Shown in pieces: positions 23,922 through 35,196 of a stretch of 64,000 nt of DNA; position 1 is the first letter of the stretch; every line of letters begins with the position of its first letter. The DNA comes from Rhexocercosporidium sp. MPI-PUGE-AT-0058 (lineage: Eukaryota > Ascomycota > Leotiomycetes > Helotiales). The position numbers were made by a program, and so were the translations under genes. Where the stretch lies: contig JAGTJL010000022.1 in the NCBI GenBank assembly GCA_020746875.1, forward strand, positions 372,001-436,000, in the 5' to 3' direction. Below the pieces are notes generated by a model. The model had not been told where the DNA came from and ran no database searches. It saw nothing but the letters and a program-made list of their open reading frames with translations.

Positions 23922-24510
23922 GCCTGTCTCCTTCGAGTTGTAACGGCCACGGTGTCTTCGGACAGTGCGGTGGACACATTCAACATGTGGAGCGTTCTGC
24001 TTGCTGCGTACGTACGAGCCATTGCGGCCCGCGCCAGGGGAAAACTCAGTGAGATGCTGGGAAGGGGGCGTGTCTTACTCAGCTTTGGTTCGCCTGGCTG
24101 ACGAGCTTTTTTCTTCTCGACTTCTAGGATCCTCACATTCGGAGAACCAGGCAAACTCGAGGTCACTTGGCTCGAAGGGCGCCGCCACCAACACACCAAA
24201 TGTTCCTGATGGACGATGATCAGGTATGTTACTGACTCCTTCCTCTCGTTGTGCTTTGACTGAAATGAATTCTAGTTTACAGCCCTGCTTGGTGCTTCAG
24301 TCCGGTCAGCTGATTCGCCTCGCAACGTAAGGTAAGTTGCAACGCCTTCCCTCCCCCCTCTCCAACGATGTCTCGACACTATTGACTGATGCTTATAGAA
24401 CTCCGGAGTCCTATTGTGCCAACTTGGTCTCTTCCTTCTCTTTGTTCTGACTCTTCTGCGGATGTTAGCTCTTGTGTAAGTCCCTTTCCGTTCTCCCTCA
24501 CCGTCCTATT

Positions 24511-26156
24511 TGCTTCTGAAACTTCGCTAATCTTGAGATACAGCTGAACGAAACCTTCGGGTGCAAGGGATCCAAAGAAAATGAGGTTTTCTTTTGACCT
24601 GGGAGGGTGGGGTTTTTTGTTCGGGGTTAGATTTCAGGATAGGAATTGGCGTTGGGGATTTGGGATTTAGGATTGGGACTGGCACTGGGTCTGACATTGG
24701 GACTGACATTGGGACTGGAAATTGTGATTATGATTTGACGAAGTAGTCCGCGCCGCCCGAAATAAAGTTTGAACTCTTACAAATGTAAATGGCCGCATCT
24801 TTCGAGGGTGTACATACAGTTAGTGATAAAAAGCCGTGAGATGTTGGTCAATTCCTAAGTGAGAGAGTACATGCAGAGTTCAAAGCCCAAATTTCCGGCG
24901 TTGAAGCCCTTTCATTGATTTGCGGGATTTCTCAAGCCAGCCAAGCCCACGCCCGTGGTGCCAAACAAACATGATGGCTTGAGGTCGTAAAAAGTTACCA
25001 GACAGCTGCACCATCCATGTACACCCGTGCCTCATCACCACTGTATAACGCGTCAGCTACCCTTGAAGTGATGTTTGTCACCTTTTCCATGAGCCTGAAC
25101 TTTGCACTTTTTCTGACCAACAGGAGGGTTAGGATCGTAAGAGGCCCTTAGCTTGACTTGGCTTCCAGCCCCGCGAATCTACGTAAATGTTCACTAGTTC
25201 AGGCTTGGTTTTCAGGAGAATGCTACCTTAGAAGCTTAAGGAATTTTTTGCGTAGGATATCATAGCCCTGAGATCTCTCGATCCTAGCCTACCGGTTGGC
25301 TAGAAAAAGTGGGATGTTTAGACCTTGCCCCTGTGGACAAAGTAGCTCCCTCGTATAAAGCCCAAATAAGTAGTTTCCTAATGCACAGATCGCCCTTGGC
25401 AAGCGTAATAGACGAATATACGAGTAGCTTCAGTTTATTGGCTTGAACCCCTCGCTAAGGCTAAGGTACATGCTCTTGGCAACACACGCTAGGTACGGGC
25501 CGAGGAGTTAAATCCGGACTTCGCTTACCTAGTGCACTACTTGGTACAGCAAATGAGATGATGGTTCGCCGGAGAGAAAACATGGGAGAATTGTTTATTT
25601 TAAGGACGGTAGCCAATCTGTTAACTGGGTTCGTAAGCAGTCCGACAATAGCCTCCCTGACCAGACTACGACTCTCTTTTTCCATGGGTCTGGATTCCTC
25701 GCTTAATGGATGAAGGCTTGTTATGCTACCAGATGTACGTGAAGACATATTCATTCTGAAGAAGAGTACGAAGTAGCCAATCTGCTGATTGATTGCGTAG
25801 AAAGCTTGCTAATAGGCTCCCCACCCTCATACTACCTTCCTTCAAGGAACAAGAATCCAAGAGTCTAACAGAAGCACCAAGATCCATTAGATAATCCATG
25901 GATCTAAGGGGTGATGCACCCAGCAAGAACACACGTGCTGGTTGTACGAACAGACGAATGATGCGACAGAAAGCATCTGACAAATGCTCAAGAAGAAAAT
26001 GTCTTTCAAAACAGAGAAAATGTATAAAGAGGAGGGAATCCGCAACCATATCACTTCTTTCTTCACCCGCATCCATCTTCTCAAGTTTCATTCCATCGAT
26101 CTTCAGCTACCATCCAACCTCCCCATTTTGACAATCAATCAAAAACCGACTTCAAA
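24511..26156. other. Gene-poor intergenic region
   Basis: A G-tract-rich segment lies at about 24600-24720 (many GGG and GGGG runs at short spacing). The rest, including the promoter of the secreted protein gene at 26157, has no gene that I can support. Confidence 0.4.
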
Positions 26157-26770
26157 ATGCAGTTTCTCGCCGTCATTCTCGGTCTTACAGCATCAGTGTC
26201 TGCAATTGATATCGGTCTCAGAAACTGGGGCGGCTGTGATTCCCGCGGTGGAGGCTGGGTTTGCACCAACTGGAACCCCAATGTAAGATTCTCCCCTTCT
26301 ATAAACCCAACAACCCCTTCATCCACACAGTTTCTAACGTACCTCCTCAGTCGTGCTGCGGTATCCCCTCCGGAACGGTCAGCAGTGTCGTTTTCTACGC
26401 CATCCCGAATAACTGGTTCCTCGAACTGAGAGGGCATGAGGGTGGTAACTGCAACGCCCTGAAGACCGTCGACACTATTTTCGGCGGCACCGAAAAGTGT
26501 CTTAACTCAGGACCGTACACCGGTGCAGGATACAGCTTCCGCTCGAGGAAGAGGGGCGTTGAGGGGACTGTAGAGGGCGCTTGTTCATCGACACCGGAGA
26601 CTTGCACAACGACCACGATGCCGGATGTGTTGTTCCTTGGTGATGGACAGAGGTACAACATTGTCGACATGGACTCTAGTCTGATCGAAGAATTGGCTGG
26701 GTTTGCCCAGAACGGCTCTGTCGTAGCGGATATCCCAGAAGTCTTCAAGGCGTTTGAGATTGCTGCTTAA
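26157..26770 (+). CDS. Small secreted cysteine-containing protein
   Basis: Exons 26157-26282 and 26351-26770 give 181 aa. The first 16-17 residues (MQFLAVILGLTASVSA) are a clear signal peptide with an Ala-x-Ala type cleavage site. The mature part has about eight cysteines: two near the start (GGCDSRGG, WVCTNW), a pair directly after the intron (SCCGIP), one in GNCNAL, one in EKCLN and two in the segment ACSSTPETCTTT. There is no membrane segment or GPI-like tail. The protein is extracellular by prediction. Family not recognised; size and cysteine content fit the broad class of fungal small secreted proteins that includes candidate effectors, but also many neutral cell-wall proteins. Confidence 0.8.
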
Positions 26771-28429
26771 AGGTCGATAGTGTTGTGCTATGGATTGCTT
26801 GGAGTGGTCGGGGTGGTAAATAGTTGTTGTATGCTTTGCTGGTGAGTGCACGCGCCAGCAAAGTATTGTCCTGTCGTTACCTTTGAGTTCTTCTGATCAA
26901 TTTTGAATAAAATATTGCTTTTGATATTTTTACTATTGAAGTTAATTGGCAGTCTGTGATATGGTAAAGAATTTGATTAGTACTAAGGGCGACAGAAAAG
27001 GAGGCGGGGGTTAATTGCCTGAACATATCCCTTCCAGCCACCAACGGTGTATATGAGTACAGTCCACCAGAATCTGCTAATAATTGACTATGATCAAGTG
27101 TAAGCGAATAAGAGATTAGTACTATGAGAGGAGGAACCTCGGATGTTTCTTCATCACATGACTGAACCAGCTCTTCTCATAGATAGGAGACCATCACTTG
27201 AAAGTTCTACAAAAGCCAGGCAACACACATATATTCTTTCTTACACATCTTTTCAATAATAAACTTATACCTGTTGCTGCTTTTTAGATGTGTGATAAAT
27301 TTAAATTTGAGCAATCTGTTATTTGTTGAAGCTAGCATTCCCTCTGGCATCCCGCTTCTTGCTAGCTCTCTTGTTTTGTGGTACTGGGACTCGTTCCCGC
27401 CACAGTACCTCATGTGACCCTTTAAACCAGCCAATGAAAGCCAAAAATCGTAGATCTTAGTACCATTTATATTTCAGAAAGCACATCCTGGGTATGCAGT
27501 GAAGCAAGCGCTCCCAGTTGAGAATCTTCCGACATTAACGCCGGTAGAGCAACCTTTATTCTGTAGCCATAACGTTCGGTAAATTCGTCGACTTATATCT
27601 TGTCTGGCAGGTGAGGGCCGACATGACGCCTCCTTCAATTTTCCGCCCTGCAAATTGTTAGGGCAATTCTGATATGTTGGTGGAATGGACTGGTAGATGA
27701 ATGTCATTGGAAGGTAGAAGAGGAACTGAGGCTTGCCTCCTAATGCAGTAAGGCGCATGCAGCTGATCATCACTTGATGTGCGCCACACTCCTCTTGGTC
27801 TCACAAATACCGATGAAAATAAGCAACGCTGGTCTGTTCGATCGTGCTTGACTGTATGGTCGAATAGTAGCGTCTTGCTTCCAATATTAGATGTGTAAAT
27901 GCATAGAAATTGATGTTGGGCATCAAGTGAGAACTAAAATTTGGTTACCGTCTATATATTGCTTTCTACATTTGATGGAAAGTCAACATCGCCTCATGTA
28001 CGATACGCCGCCTCGTATTCAATCACCCCCGTTTCCCCCCGTTTATTCTCCCATCAAGCGAATCTGTTGATTTTATGCCGATTAAACTTCTGTATACAAC
28101 AGCTTCGCTAATTCAAACAACGCAGCTAACTTTTATTCCCGTTAGGTCTTGAAATTATGACTGCAGGATTCATCCTAGTGGGATCATCCGATCATTGTTT
28201 TGTGTTCTTATCTTTGTTGGTGGAGAATTGGGAAGTGGTAGTTTATGTACTTGTACTTTATGCAATATGATGAAAGAGCTTGTCTAGCGGTTAATGAATT
28301 GAATTGGAGTTATCTTCAAATTACCGGAGCTCTGGTAAGTGCAAAACCCTCTCTCTATCTTTCCGAAGCGATTGCAAACATAGTCAACATGGACTACTTT
28401 TTTAGTGGGAATATTCTCCTGCACTTTGT
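26771..28429. other. AT-rich intergenic region, no feature seen
   Basis: Low-complexity and AT-rich. A 99-codon minus-strand frame at 27474-27773 has no family features and is not called. Confidence 0.4.
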
Positions 28430-29385
28430 GGCTAGCACACAGACGCCACCTCCCTGATGAGATCCAAGGACTAGGGCATGACCGCATACCGAGTCTGGAA
28501 AGCCATTGCGGCGGATCCAAAACTAGCGACCCTAGCAGGAGTCAAGATGAAGAGATCAGTCTTCTTCTTTCCGATTAGCCTCGTCACGAAGGAACTGCGC
28601 AAGCGCTGCAAGATACAAAAAGCAGCGGCGTTCGGGATGTCCAACGCAACCTGCCTTTGGCTGAAGTACTGGGTGTTGATTCAGCTGCAGGTGCAGTCGA
28701 CGCCTACGAGCTTCTTGCCCTGGTCCTCGACACAGATACATGAATGACCTGGCTCATGGAACTGGTGCGAATTAAAGGAGCCATCTTTGTCACCGATACC
28801 ATCCGAGGTGATCTTTTTGGTCAAGAATGAGACCGTCTCGCATGCTTCAATGTTGGTGCCATCGTCAACACCACCGGTCTGGGCAGCAGAGAGCTAGCCT
28901 CAAACCCGACTTGCTATCCACTCAGAGGTGGACTCCTACGCATCATCAACGATAGAAAGCACTTCCCGAAGATCACGTCCGCCATGTCGATTGCAGCTGA
29001 TGTTTCCCTAGACAACGAGATTGTCTTTCTAGTTCTGAGAAGCCAGGAAATCCTCATCAAGGGTGGGATTGCGCAGCGTGGGGAGTGGGAATTGGATCTG
29101 GCCGTGGACTCACCTGTTGTCTAACGCATAAAGTCCCGTTGCGAGGCATTCCTATCCTGCCTGAAAATCGCGAGACTTGATCCTGAATACCGTTTGGCGC
29201 AAGGTCTCCACCCCGTTGGAGAGAAAAACTTCCGCGGCGAGAGGGAGCTACGAAGGCATGGACAAAATTAAAGCAAGGCTGTTCACTCCTATGGTCATGG
29301 CGGTTCTGGATGGAGTCTTTGAATTGGCTATGCTGAAAAAGTTGTTTCTTTAGTAGAGGAAGTCTTTCGAGAGGTAGAACGCTCG
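28430..29385 (+). pseudogene. Decayed D-amino-acid oxidase gene
   Basis: Remnant of an FAD-dependent D-amino-acid oxidase (peroxisomal oxidative deamination of D-amino acids in the family). Recognisable blocks in order: TAYRVWKAIAADP and VKMKRSVFFFP (~28480-28575), PLAEV and VDAYELLALVLDTDT, then IVNTTGLGSRELASNPTCYP, PLRGGLLRIINDRKHFPK, MSIAADVSLDNEIVFLV, GGIAQRGEWELDL, RCEAFLSCLKIARLDPEYR, and the C-terminal signature HSYGHGGSGWSL. From 28697 on, one single frame is preserved but broken by TGA (28741), TGA (28828), TAA (29122), TAA (29269) and TGA (29320). Upstream, the frame changes at an A5 run (28617-28621) and again near 28475. The N-terminal FAD-binding part is missing or unrecognisable. 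It cannot encode an active enzyme. Confidence 0.9.
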
Positions 29386-30378
29386 TCGAGGCTGCGAAGT
29401 CGGTTGTGGAGTGTCGCTGGCCCTCACACCGACATCGAGTTTTGGGATTGGAAATTCGTTACAGTTTTGCTTTTGCCTGGTTGGATGCCGTTAAATGCTT
29501 TAGATGTGTCAGTCCGCACTTGCATACGATGAACAGGTTTCTAGTGTATTGGATCTCCATTAGCCTAGCACCTTTTGATCTCCTTAATTTTTCACAGCAA
29601 AGTAATAGGAAGCTCTTTACGCCCGGTACGTTGGTTTGATTGTTTTCTGTTGGCTTTGATACGTTCCGAGAAGAGAGAGGGGAGCGGTGCTTTAGCGAAG
29701 ACAGATGAACCCAGCTCAGCATCGAGGAAAGTTCAGCTCATCTGCCGTTGTTAGTTCTTTGAACATGGAGCTTATTACACGGAAGATTCGCTCAAACCAT
29801 TGTTCTGCGAGCTTTGCAGTCATACTTTCCAAGTGACGGGGCATAAACCGCCAATAATTCCCGCGCCAGTGATAATCCGACCTAAATTAGCGTACATCTC
29901 CTAGTCCTCCCCTGAAATAACAACAACCATCCTAGAAATAAGCATCACAATTCACCTCGATATACTTGTTTCCACAAGAGAGAAACCAGTTTGATTCTTA
30001 CCCTGGAATTTTTCTTAGTTCTTAAAGCTCCGAGTCACAGCTGCCAAGTAATGGAGCCGCAACCCCGCATGTAGGATTGGATGAGGCTGAGACAACAAAC
30101 AATGAGGCGAAGCGAGGCGAGGCTAGGCGGTGCTAGGCCAGGCAACCACCTCCTTTCTCTTTCGAGTCACCGAGTCATATATTCCTCCGGTGAAGTGTTC
30201 TTTATTATTATCTATTCGCTTTTATTTTCAGGCAGCATTGTTATTTCAATATAAAGCCTTTGGTACCCGAAAGCGGTCTTTGATCCTATACCACCAAGTC
30301 ATAGTATATACGTGATAGATTTCGAATTCAAATCGTACCATTTCAACCAACCTAATTCTCACCAAACCCTCCACTACA
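29386..30378. other. Intergenic, no gene seen
   Basis: Between the oxidase remnant and the dioxygenase gene. The right end is the promoter and leader of the latter, with GAGGCGAAGCGAGGCGAGGC-type direct repeats near 30105-30145. Nothing else supported. Confidence 0.4.
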
Positions 30379-31520
30379 ATGCCTCCCAACGCCTCACTCA
30401 CAATCCTCGAGCAAGCCCGCGCCCGGCACGCCGAACGAGCTCAAAAGGGTATCCAAGAAGATTCCATCAACAAAGTCCGGCGCACATTTTATAAATCCCT
30501 CCCCGTCCCCTACCCTTCCACCTTCCTCGACCCACTCTCCGACCCCTCAAGCATAAAAGTCAACCGCATCGATTTCAAGAACTCCGTCTTGAGCGAGTAC
30601 AAGAAATGCTTTGCTGTTGTCCTAGATGATGTGCTCAGTAAAGAAGAATGCGAAGATCTCATCAAGTACGCCGAGATGAGTGTTGGTGCACATGGGAATA
30701 ATCCTGTTCCCCAGGAGGGAGAAAGCAAGTCCGAGATTGCGGAGAGAAAAGCTCTCACTAATCCTGAAGACAATGGATGGAAGCCTGCGTTAGTGAATGC
30801 CGGGAGGAACTATGAGATCCTAGCTGTGCATTACCGGAACTCGGATCGGATTATTTGGGATCAAGGCGAGGTGGCGAAGAGGATCTGGAAGAGGGTCATG
30901 CAGGCTGAGGGGATGGCGGCGTATTTCGGGGAGTTGGAGGGCGAGGAGTATGTTCCTGTTGTGGGGGGCAGTGCGATGTATAGGGGTGAGAAAAGAGTGG
31001 TTACTGAGCAGGGCTTGAATGAGAGGATGCGGTTCTTGAAGTATGGACCGGGGCAGTATTTTAAAGGTATGAATCAACCTCACTCTTCCATCCCTCCCAG
31101 ACTGAGATTTATTGTCTGTGAATATCATGAAGAGCTAGGCTAACAGCACCAGAACACTGCGACGGTCAATACCAGTCCGAAGACGGCCTCACGGAGTCCT
31201 TCTACACACTCCATCTCTACCTCAACGACTCCGCACAAGTCCTCGGCATACCCGCCGGTTCAGAACATGATTCCGCCGATCTCCTCCGCGGCGGTGCTAC
31301 GACTTTTCACTCCGTCAGGCGCGAGCATAGGATGGATATCGATCCGAAGATAGGCCGTGTTCTTATTTTCCAGCAGAGGAGGTTGTTGCATTCTGGTGAT
31401 GAGGTATTGAGTGGGACGAAGTATACCATGAGGAGTGATCTGATGTATGGCTTTGAGAGCACGGATGAACATGAGGGTGACCAGGATGGGGTAGTGGATT
31501 TTGGGGATGTTGATATGTGA
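30379..31520 (+). CDS. 2-oxoglutarate/Fe(II)-dependent dioxygenase, prolyl 4-hydroxylase-like
   Basis: Non-heme iron oxygenase using 2-oxoglutarate; substrate unknown. Exons 30379-31066 and 31147-31520 give 353 aa. The double-stranded beta-helix core is marked by VVLDDVLSKEECEDLIKYAE near residue 80 (typical P4H-domain start), RFLKYGPGQYFKAPEHCDG with the metal-binding H233-x-D235 formed just after the intron, LHLYLNDSA, GGATTFHS, then the distal iron ligand H311 in RRLLHSGDEV and the 2-oxoglutarate-binding basic residue in KYTMRSDLMY (R325). All catalytic positions are therefore intact. There is no signal peptide, so the protein is probably cytosolic or nuclear. Fungal homologues are usually annotated only as oxidoreductase domain proteins. 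Confidence 0.88.
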
Positions 31521-32020
31521 GTGGATGGTAGGACGGAGTAAAATTGGGATTGGGTTGGCGTTATAGGGGATGGTGATTCGTGTGATTTGTGTGTCCATTT
31601 TTGAATGGAGTGGCAATGCTGCCAAGAGGCAAAATCTTGGTCTCTTCAACTGTTTGATCTACTTGAGCTTGTGGCTTCTGTTTGATTTTTAGGTTAGTGA
31701 GAAATCTGTCACCCAGAGACCAAAACACTAGTAAGAAATACGCTTTGAAGGTTGAAGCACGTCAAAAGCATTCTTATCTCTCGAGTCCATAATGAAGACC
31801 ACTAAGTCAAGTCTAGCAACAAAGTTCATTATAGTGTAGAAATCGTCGAGGCAGGAAGATTCAACGGAGAAGAAGGTACATCGAAGAGCCATCCCTAAGG
31901 CAAGCATTACCGTAGAGATGAATCAAGCGCAAAACCGATGAACATTGCATCTATACCCTATACACTTTTACTTTTGTTATCATACAGATACAGTTCCCCA
32001 CCATCCCAACCCATTACCAA
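31521..32020. other. Intergenic, convergent 3' ends
   Basis: Between the stops of the dioxygenase gene and the OST48 gene. No feature recognised. Confidence 0.4.
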
Positions 32021-33614
32021 CTATTGGATCTTCTTTCCACTGGTCGTCAACTTCAAAGGAACAGGTTTACTCCATAGCCAGAGCGCAACAAACGCGATCC
32101 ATCCAGTGACAGTGACTCCGATACCAGCAATCCAAGGCCACGCACCGCTGATGACCCAACTCCTTGGCCATTCATCGTGGGCGAAGTGACGGACAGTGAC
32201 AGTGTTCTTCTCTTCGATGTTGGTGTAGAAAGGTCTCTTGTAGTTGACCTTGAAGTTGAAAATTCCGTGTTGATCGGGAAGCTTGAAGCTTGCCGTGTAC
32301 TTCCCCCAGCCGGACGGAGTCTTGACGTATTGAAGGGGAAGTCGGTGGAACGGCGAGAGCATGGAGAATTCAAGCTGAACGGAGTCACCCGCGGGAGGAA
32401 CAAATGACCGATATCTATCCCAGAAGTACTCGCGGATCTCGATGTTGTATGTCTGTATAACAATTAGTGGTGGCCAAGTACGCAAGGTTGTGAGGTACAT
32501 ACCACATCATTCTTGACTCGGTAAATCTTTGGGTTGGTAATGTTACTCGTAACGCCATCCTCATTGAGATAATGCTCAATGTTAAAGACTTGGAGAATTC
32601 CAATTTCCCCAAAAGTCCAGCCAGTGACTTCCTTGACGAACTCCTGGTTAACAGTTGAGACAGACTTCGCATTAGTTCCAACACCACCTAGTCCTACGCT
32701 GCGCTTGACCTTGGCGTCAAACCACTTATCCTCGAGCATCTCTGCAGATCCAATAACAGTGAAGCGTGCAGAGTTGCGTGCTTGCATCGTAGTGATTAAG
32801 GACAATTGCGGGCCAGTTGCGAATGGATCTTCCACACCCTCAACATCATCCTTGGGATTGTATGAGTATGCCGATCGAGGAGCTCGGAGAATTGGAGTCA
32901 ATAGTGGACTGGCATTTCCAAGAGTTTGTCCAACACCTCTGGGGAACGCAATAACATCTCCTCCTTTGCCGTCGCCTTTGAAGAAGTTCTTGACATCTGG
33001 TCTGATAGCGTCTGGTCGGGGGAGAAGGACAACATCGTGCTGCTCGGAAGCGCTGAGGGTGTCGTAATTGAAGTGGTCCACCACGAGGGCATTTCGGTCT
33101 GTAGGGAGGTGGATGTCGAGCTCGAGTAGGAGAGAGACGAGGGAGCTTGGAGTTGGTACTGATGATGAGAGAGTCAACATGATGTTTCCGCCACCATTAA
33201 TGAAGTCGAGGAGAAGCTTTGGTGTAAGATTTGGTCCGAGTCCTGTTATGCATTAGTCTCAATGTCATTTACTCGACTGCCAGAGTGCGAATGTACCCTT
33301 GGACTTGGAGGGGAGGATAAGGACATGATCGTATGCCCTCTCTCCCAGATGGAAGAGGGCGACCTTCTCGTTCTTTGGTGATTCAAATGTAAGTGAAAAT
33401 CCTCTATCTAGGATAGCACCAAAGTCAGTACAAAATCCAATTGGCGTTACGGTCTTTAGAAGCTCTTACCTTCTAAATCCGCAATATATTTCGAGTATTT
33501 GGACTTTTCTGCCAATTCCTCCAACACGACCAACAGTCTGTAGTCCCCTTTTGAATTGATTGCCTCCACCAGGGAGGTTATCCCCAGGAAAAGCGCAGGA
33601 AGTAACCACCTCAT
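32021..33614 (-). CDS. WBP1: Dolichyl-diphosphooligosaccharide-protein glycosyltransferase 48 kDa subunit (OST48/WBP1)
   Basis: Essential subunit of the oligosaccharyltransferase complex in the ER membrane, which N-glycosylates nascent proteins. Exons 33614-33470, 33407-33297, 33242-32503 and 32452-32021 give 475 aa. Signal peptide MRWLLPALFLGITSLVEA, then the GIFT-like N-terminal domain (LLVVLEELAEKSKYSKYIADL, RGFSLTF, YDHVLILPSKSKGLGPNLTP, LLDFINGGGNIMLTLS), NALVVDHFNYD, and the C-terminal PFHRLPLQYVKTPSGWGKYTASFKLPDQHGIFNFKVNYKR region (described in pieces: PLQYVKTP, LPDQHGIFNFKV). One C-terminal TM (WIAGIGVTVTGWIAFVALWLW) precedes the short basic tail KLTTSGKKIQ. Length and architecture match the yeast and animal proteins. 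Head to head with the complex I subunit gene, 306 bases apart. Confidence 0.95.
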
Positions 33615-33920
33615 TGTCGTTGATGTGAATATGGGATTCCGACTCTTGAATCTGGCATCTGGATGCTGCGCGTCTCGAAGCTTTAGGAAACGTATGCAAT
33701 GCCAATATATCCGGAAGAACAGTTGATCCGTGGAGCGACACGTGATGTTGATGGCCCGAGCTCTCTGGGCTTCAACCTCGAACATTCAAGCATCCGAATC
33801 GCCAGCTCTTGCAACACTTCTGCAACACTACACTGAGATTGAAGGGAGGTCGCATACCGTCAATTGAGTAAATACACCCCGATGAAAGCCGTTTGTTTCT
33901 GCTAATACCTGGCAGACACG

Positions 33921-34212
33921 ATGTCGGCCCTTCCACGATTCTTTTCGCAACCACTGCGATACCTACGATGGGCAGCAATTGAGAAACCCGCGATCTTCTA
34001 CTCGATTGTCATTGGAAGCATGGGGCCTGTTGTTGTTCTGACAGTTCCACCGATTCGCAGGATGCTGGGAGATGGCAAGAGACCAGAGATACCCCTCACA
34101 TATCCTAGTAGGTGCAGAGGGAGGGAGAAGGGGAAGGGGACTGTGAAGCTAACACTGCACCGCAGTTCCAACTGGACCAAGAAAGAAGCTTGAGGGCTTC
34201 GAGGACGAGTAA
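33921..34212 (+). CDS. NADH-ubiquinone oxidoreductase 9.5 kDa subunit
   Basis: Small accessory subunit of mitochondrial respiratory complex I (fungal 9.5 kDa subunit). Exons 33921-34107 and 34166-34212 give 77 aa. The order is as in the fungal family: FFSQPLRYLRWAAIEKPAIF, one membrane helix (IVIGSMGPVVVLTV), PPIRRMLGDGKRPEIPLTYP, then IPTGPRKKLEGFEDE read across the intron. The unspliced frame would end differently and lose the conserved tail, which supports the splice. Starts 306 bases from OST48 on the opposite strand, so both share a compact promoter. Confidence 0.92.
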
Positions 34213-35196
34213 ATTAGGGACAACAAGTACGATAGATGTGTCGAGTGAGGATTGTACATAGGTCGGCGTTTACAATGGATGCATCAGTCACAGTTGGCAA
34301 ACACACTGTTTCCCCACGGTCTGGTCCAGGAACTGGTTTGCTCGGGTTTTGAATTATACCTCTGAATGCTGTTGGTCTAGTGGCCGTATTGATATGAGAG
34401 CTAGAAGCCCCCGGTAGATTCACTACACCACACGTTGTCGGGAGCGGACGAAGCACACAGGGTTGAAAAATCCAATGACTATCAATAGCCAATTCCAAGC
34501 GGGAGGAAGAAGGCACCACCTTCTCACAGACGATCTTGCAGGCGTTCAATCTCTCGGGTTTCAATTTCTCCCTGGGATCAATTCATGCACTTGCACAATG
34601 CGTTTAGTTTCGTTGTTTAATTACCCCTATGAAAATCCACGGTTATCCTGTCAGGTACTTTCAGCTTCGAGCTGTGATCATGTGCATCCTTCTCAAGCTC
34701 AATGAAATCATTCCCAAGGCTATAGCTTGCCGAGCGGCTTATCAAATTTTGAAAAGTGGTAAAGCCGAAAGAACATTTGAGCTGATTCGTCCCTCCCAAC
34801 TTTACTTCTCCAGAATTACCCGCCTTAAACGCTGGATTGGCTGAGGCAGCAGTTGCTTCGGATTTGTTCTCCTCTGGGATCGAGTGATCATGGCCCCTAT
34901 TTTTACACACTGGGTATGTGCCTTGCATTTTTTAGCCAGAATTAGGACACCAGACTTCTTCGTATTTCTGGTACGTTACTTGATCTGGTATCGCATTTGG
35001 CTTTCGGTGCTATTCGGTTCACACCACAACTGCGGGTCGAGTAGGGTTGGTGATGACAAGATGAGCATTTTCGCAAAGTCGCCCTTTTGACAAGCTCTGA
35101 GCCTGGATATTCAAATGTATTGTTATATATCATTGAAATCATGCCTTTTTGTTGTCGTTCTATTCATGTTTGCTGTACATATCCTCGATCGTCAAC
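34213..35196. other. Intergenic, no supported gene
   Basis: An ATG-started minus-strand frame of 103 codons (34928-34617) is present but has no recognised motif, and none of the sequence around it gives splice partners. I see nothing else. Confidence 0.35.

Larger units (their letters stand above)
22957..24510. other. Intergenic with minisatellite and tandem duplication
   Basis: Contains the repeats listed separately. Short frames with GT-AG sites exist (for example MPRPRKQPC... starting near 23718), suggesting a degenerate or unrecognised small multi-exon gene, but I cannot assemble a convincing product. Confidence 0.35.
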
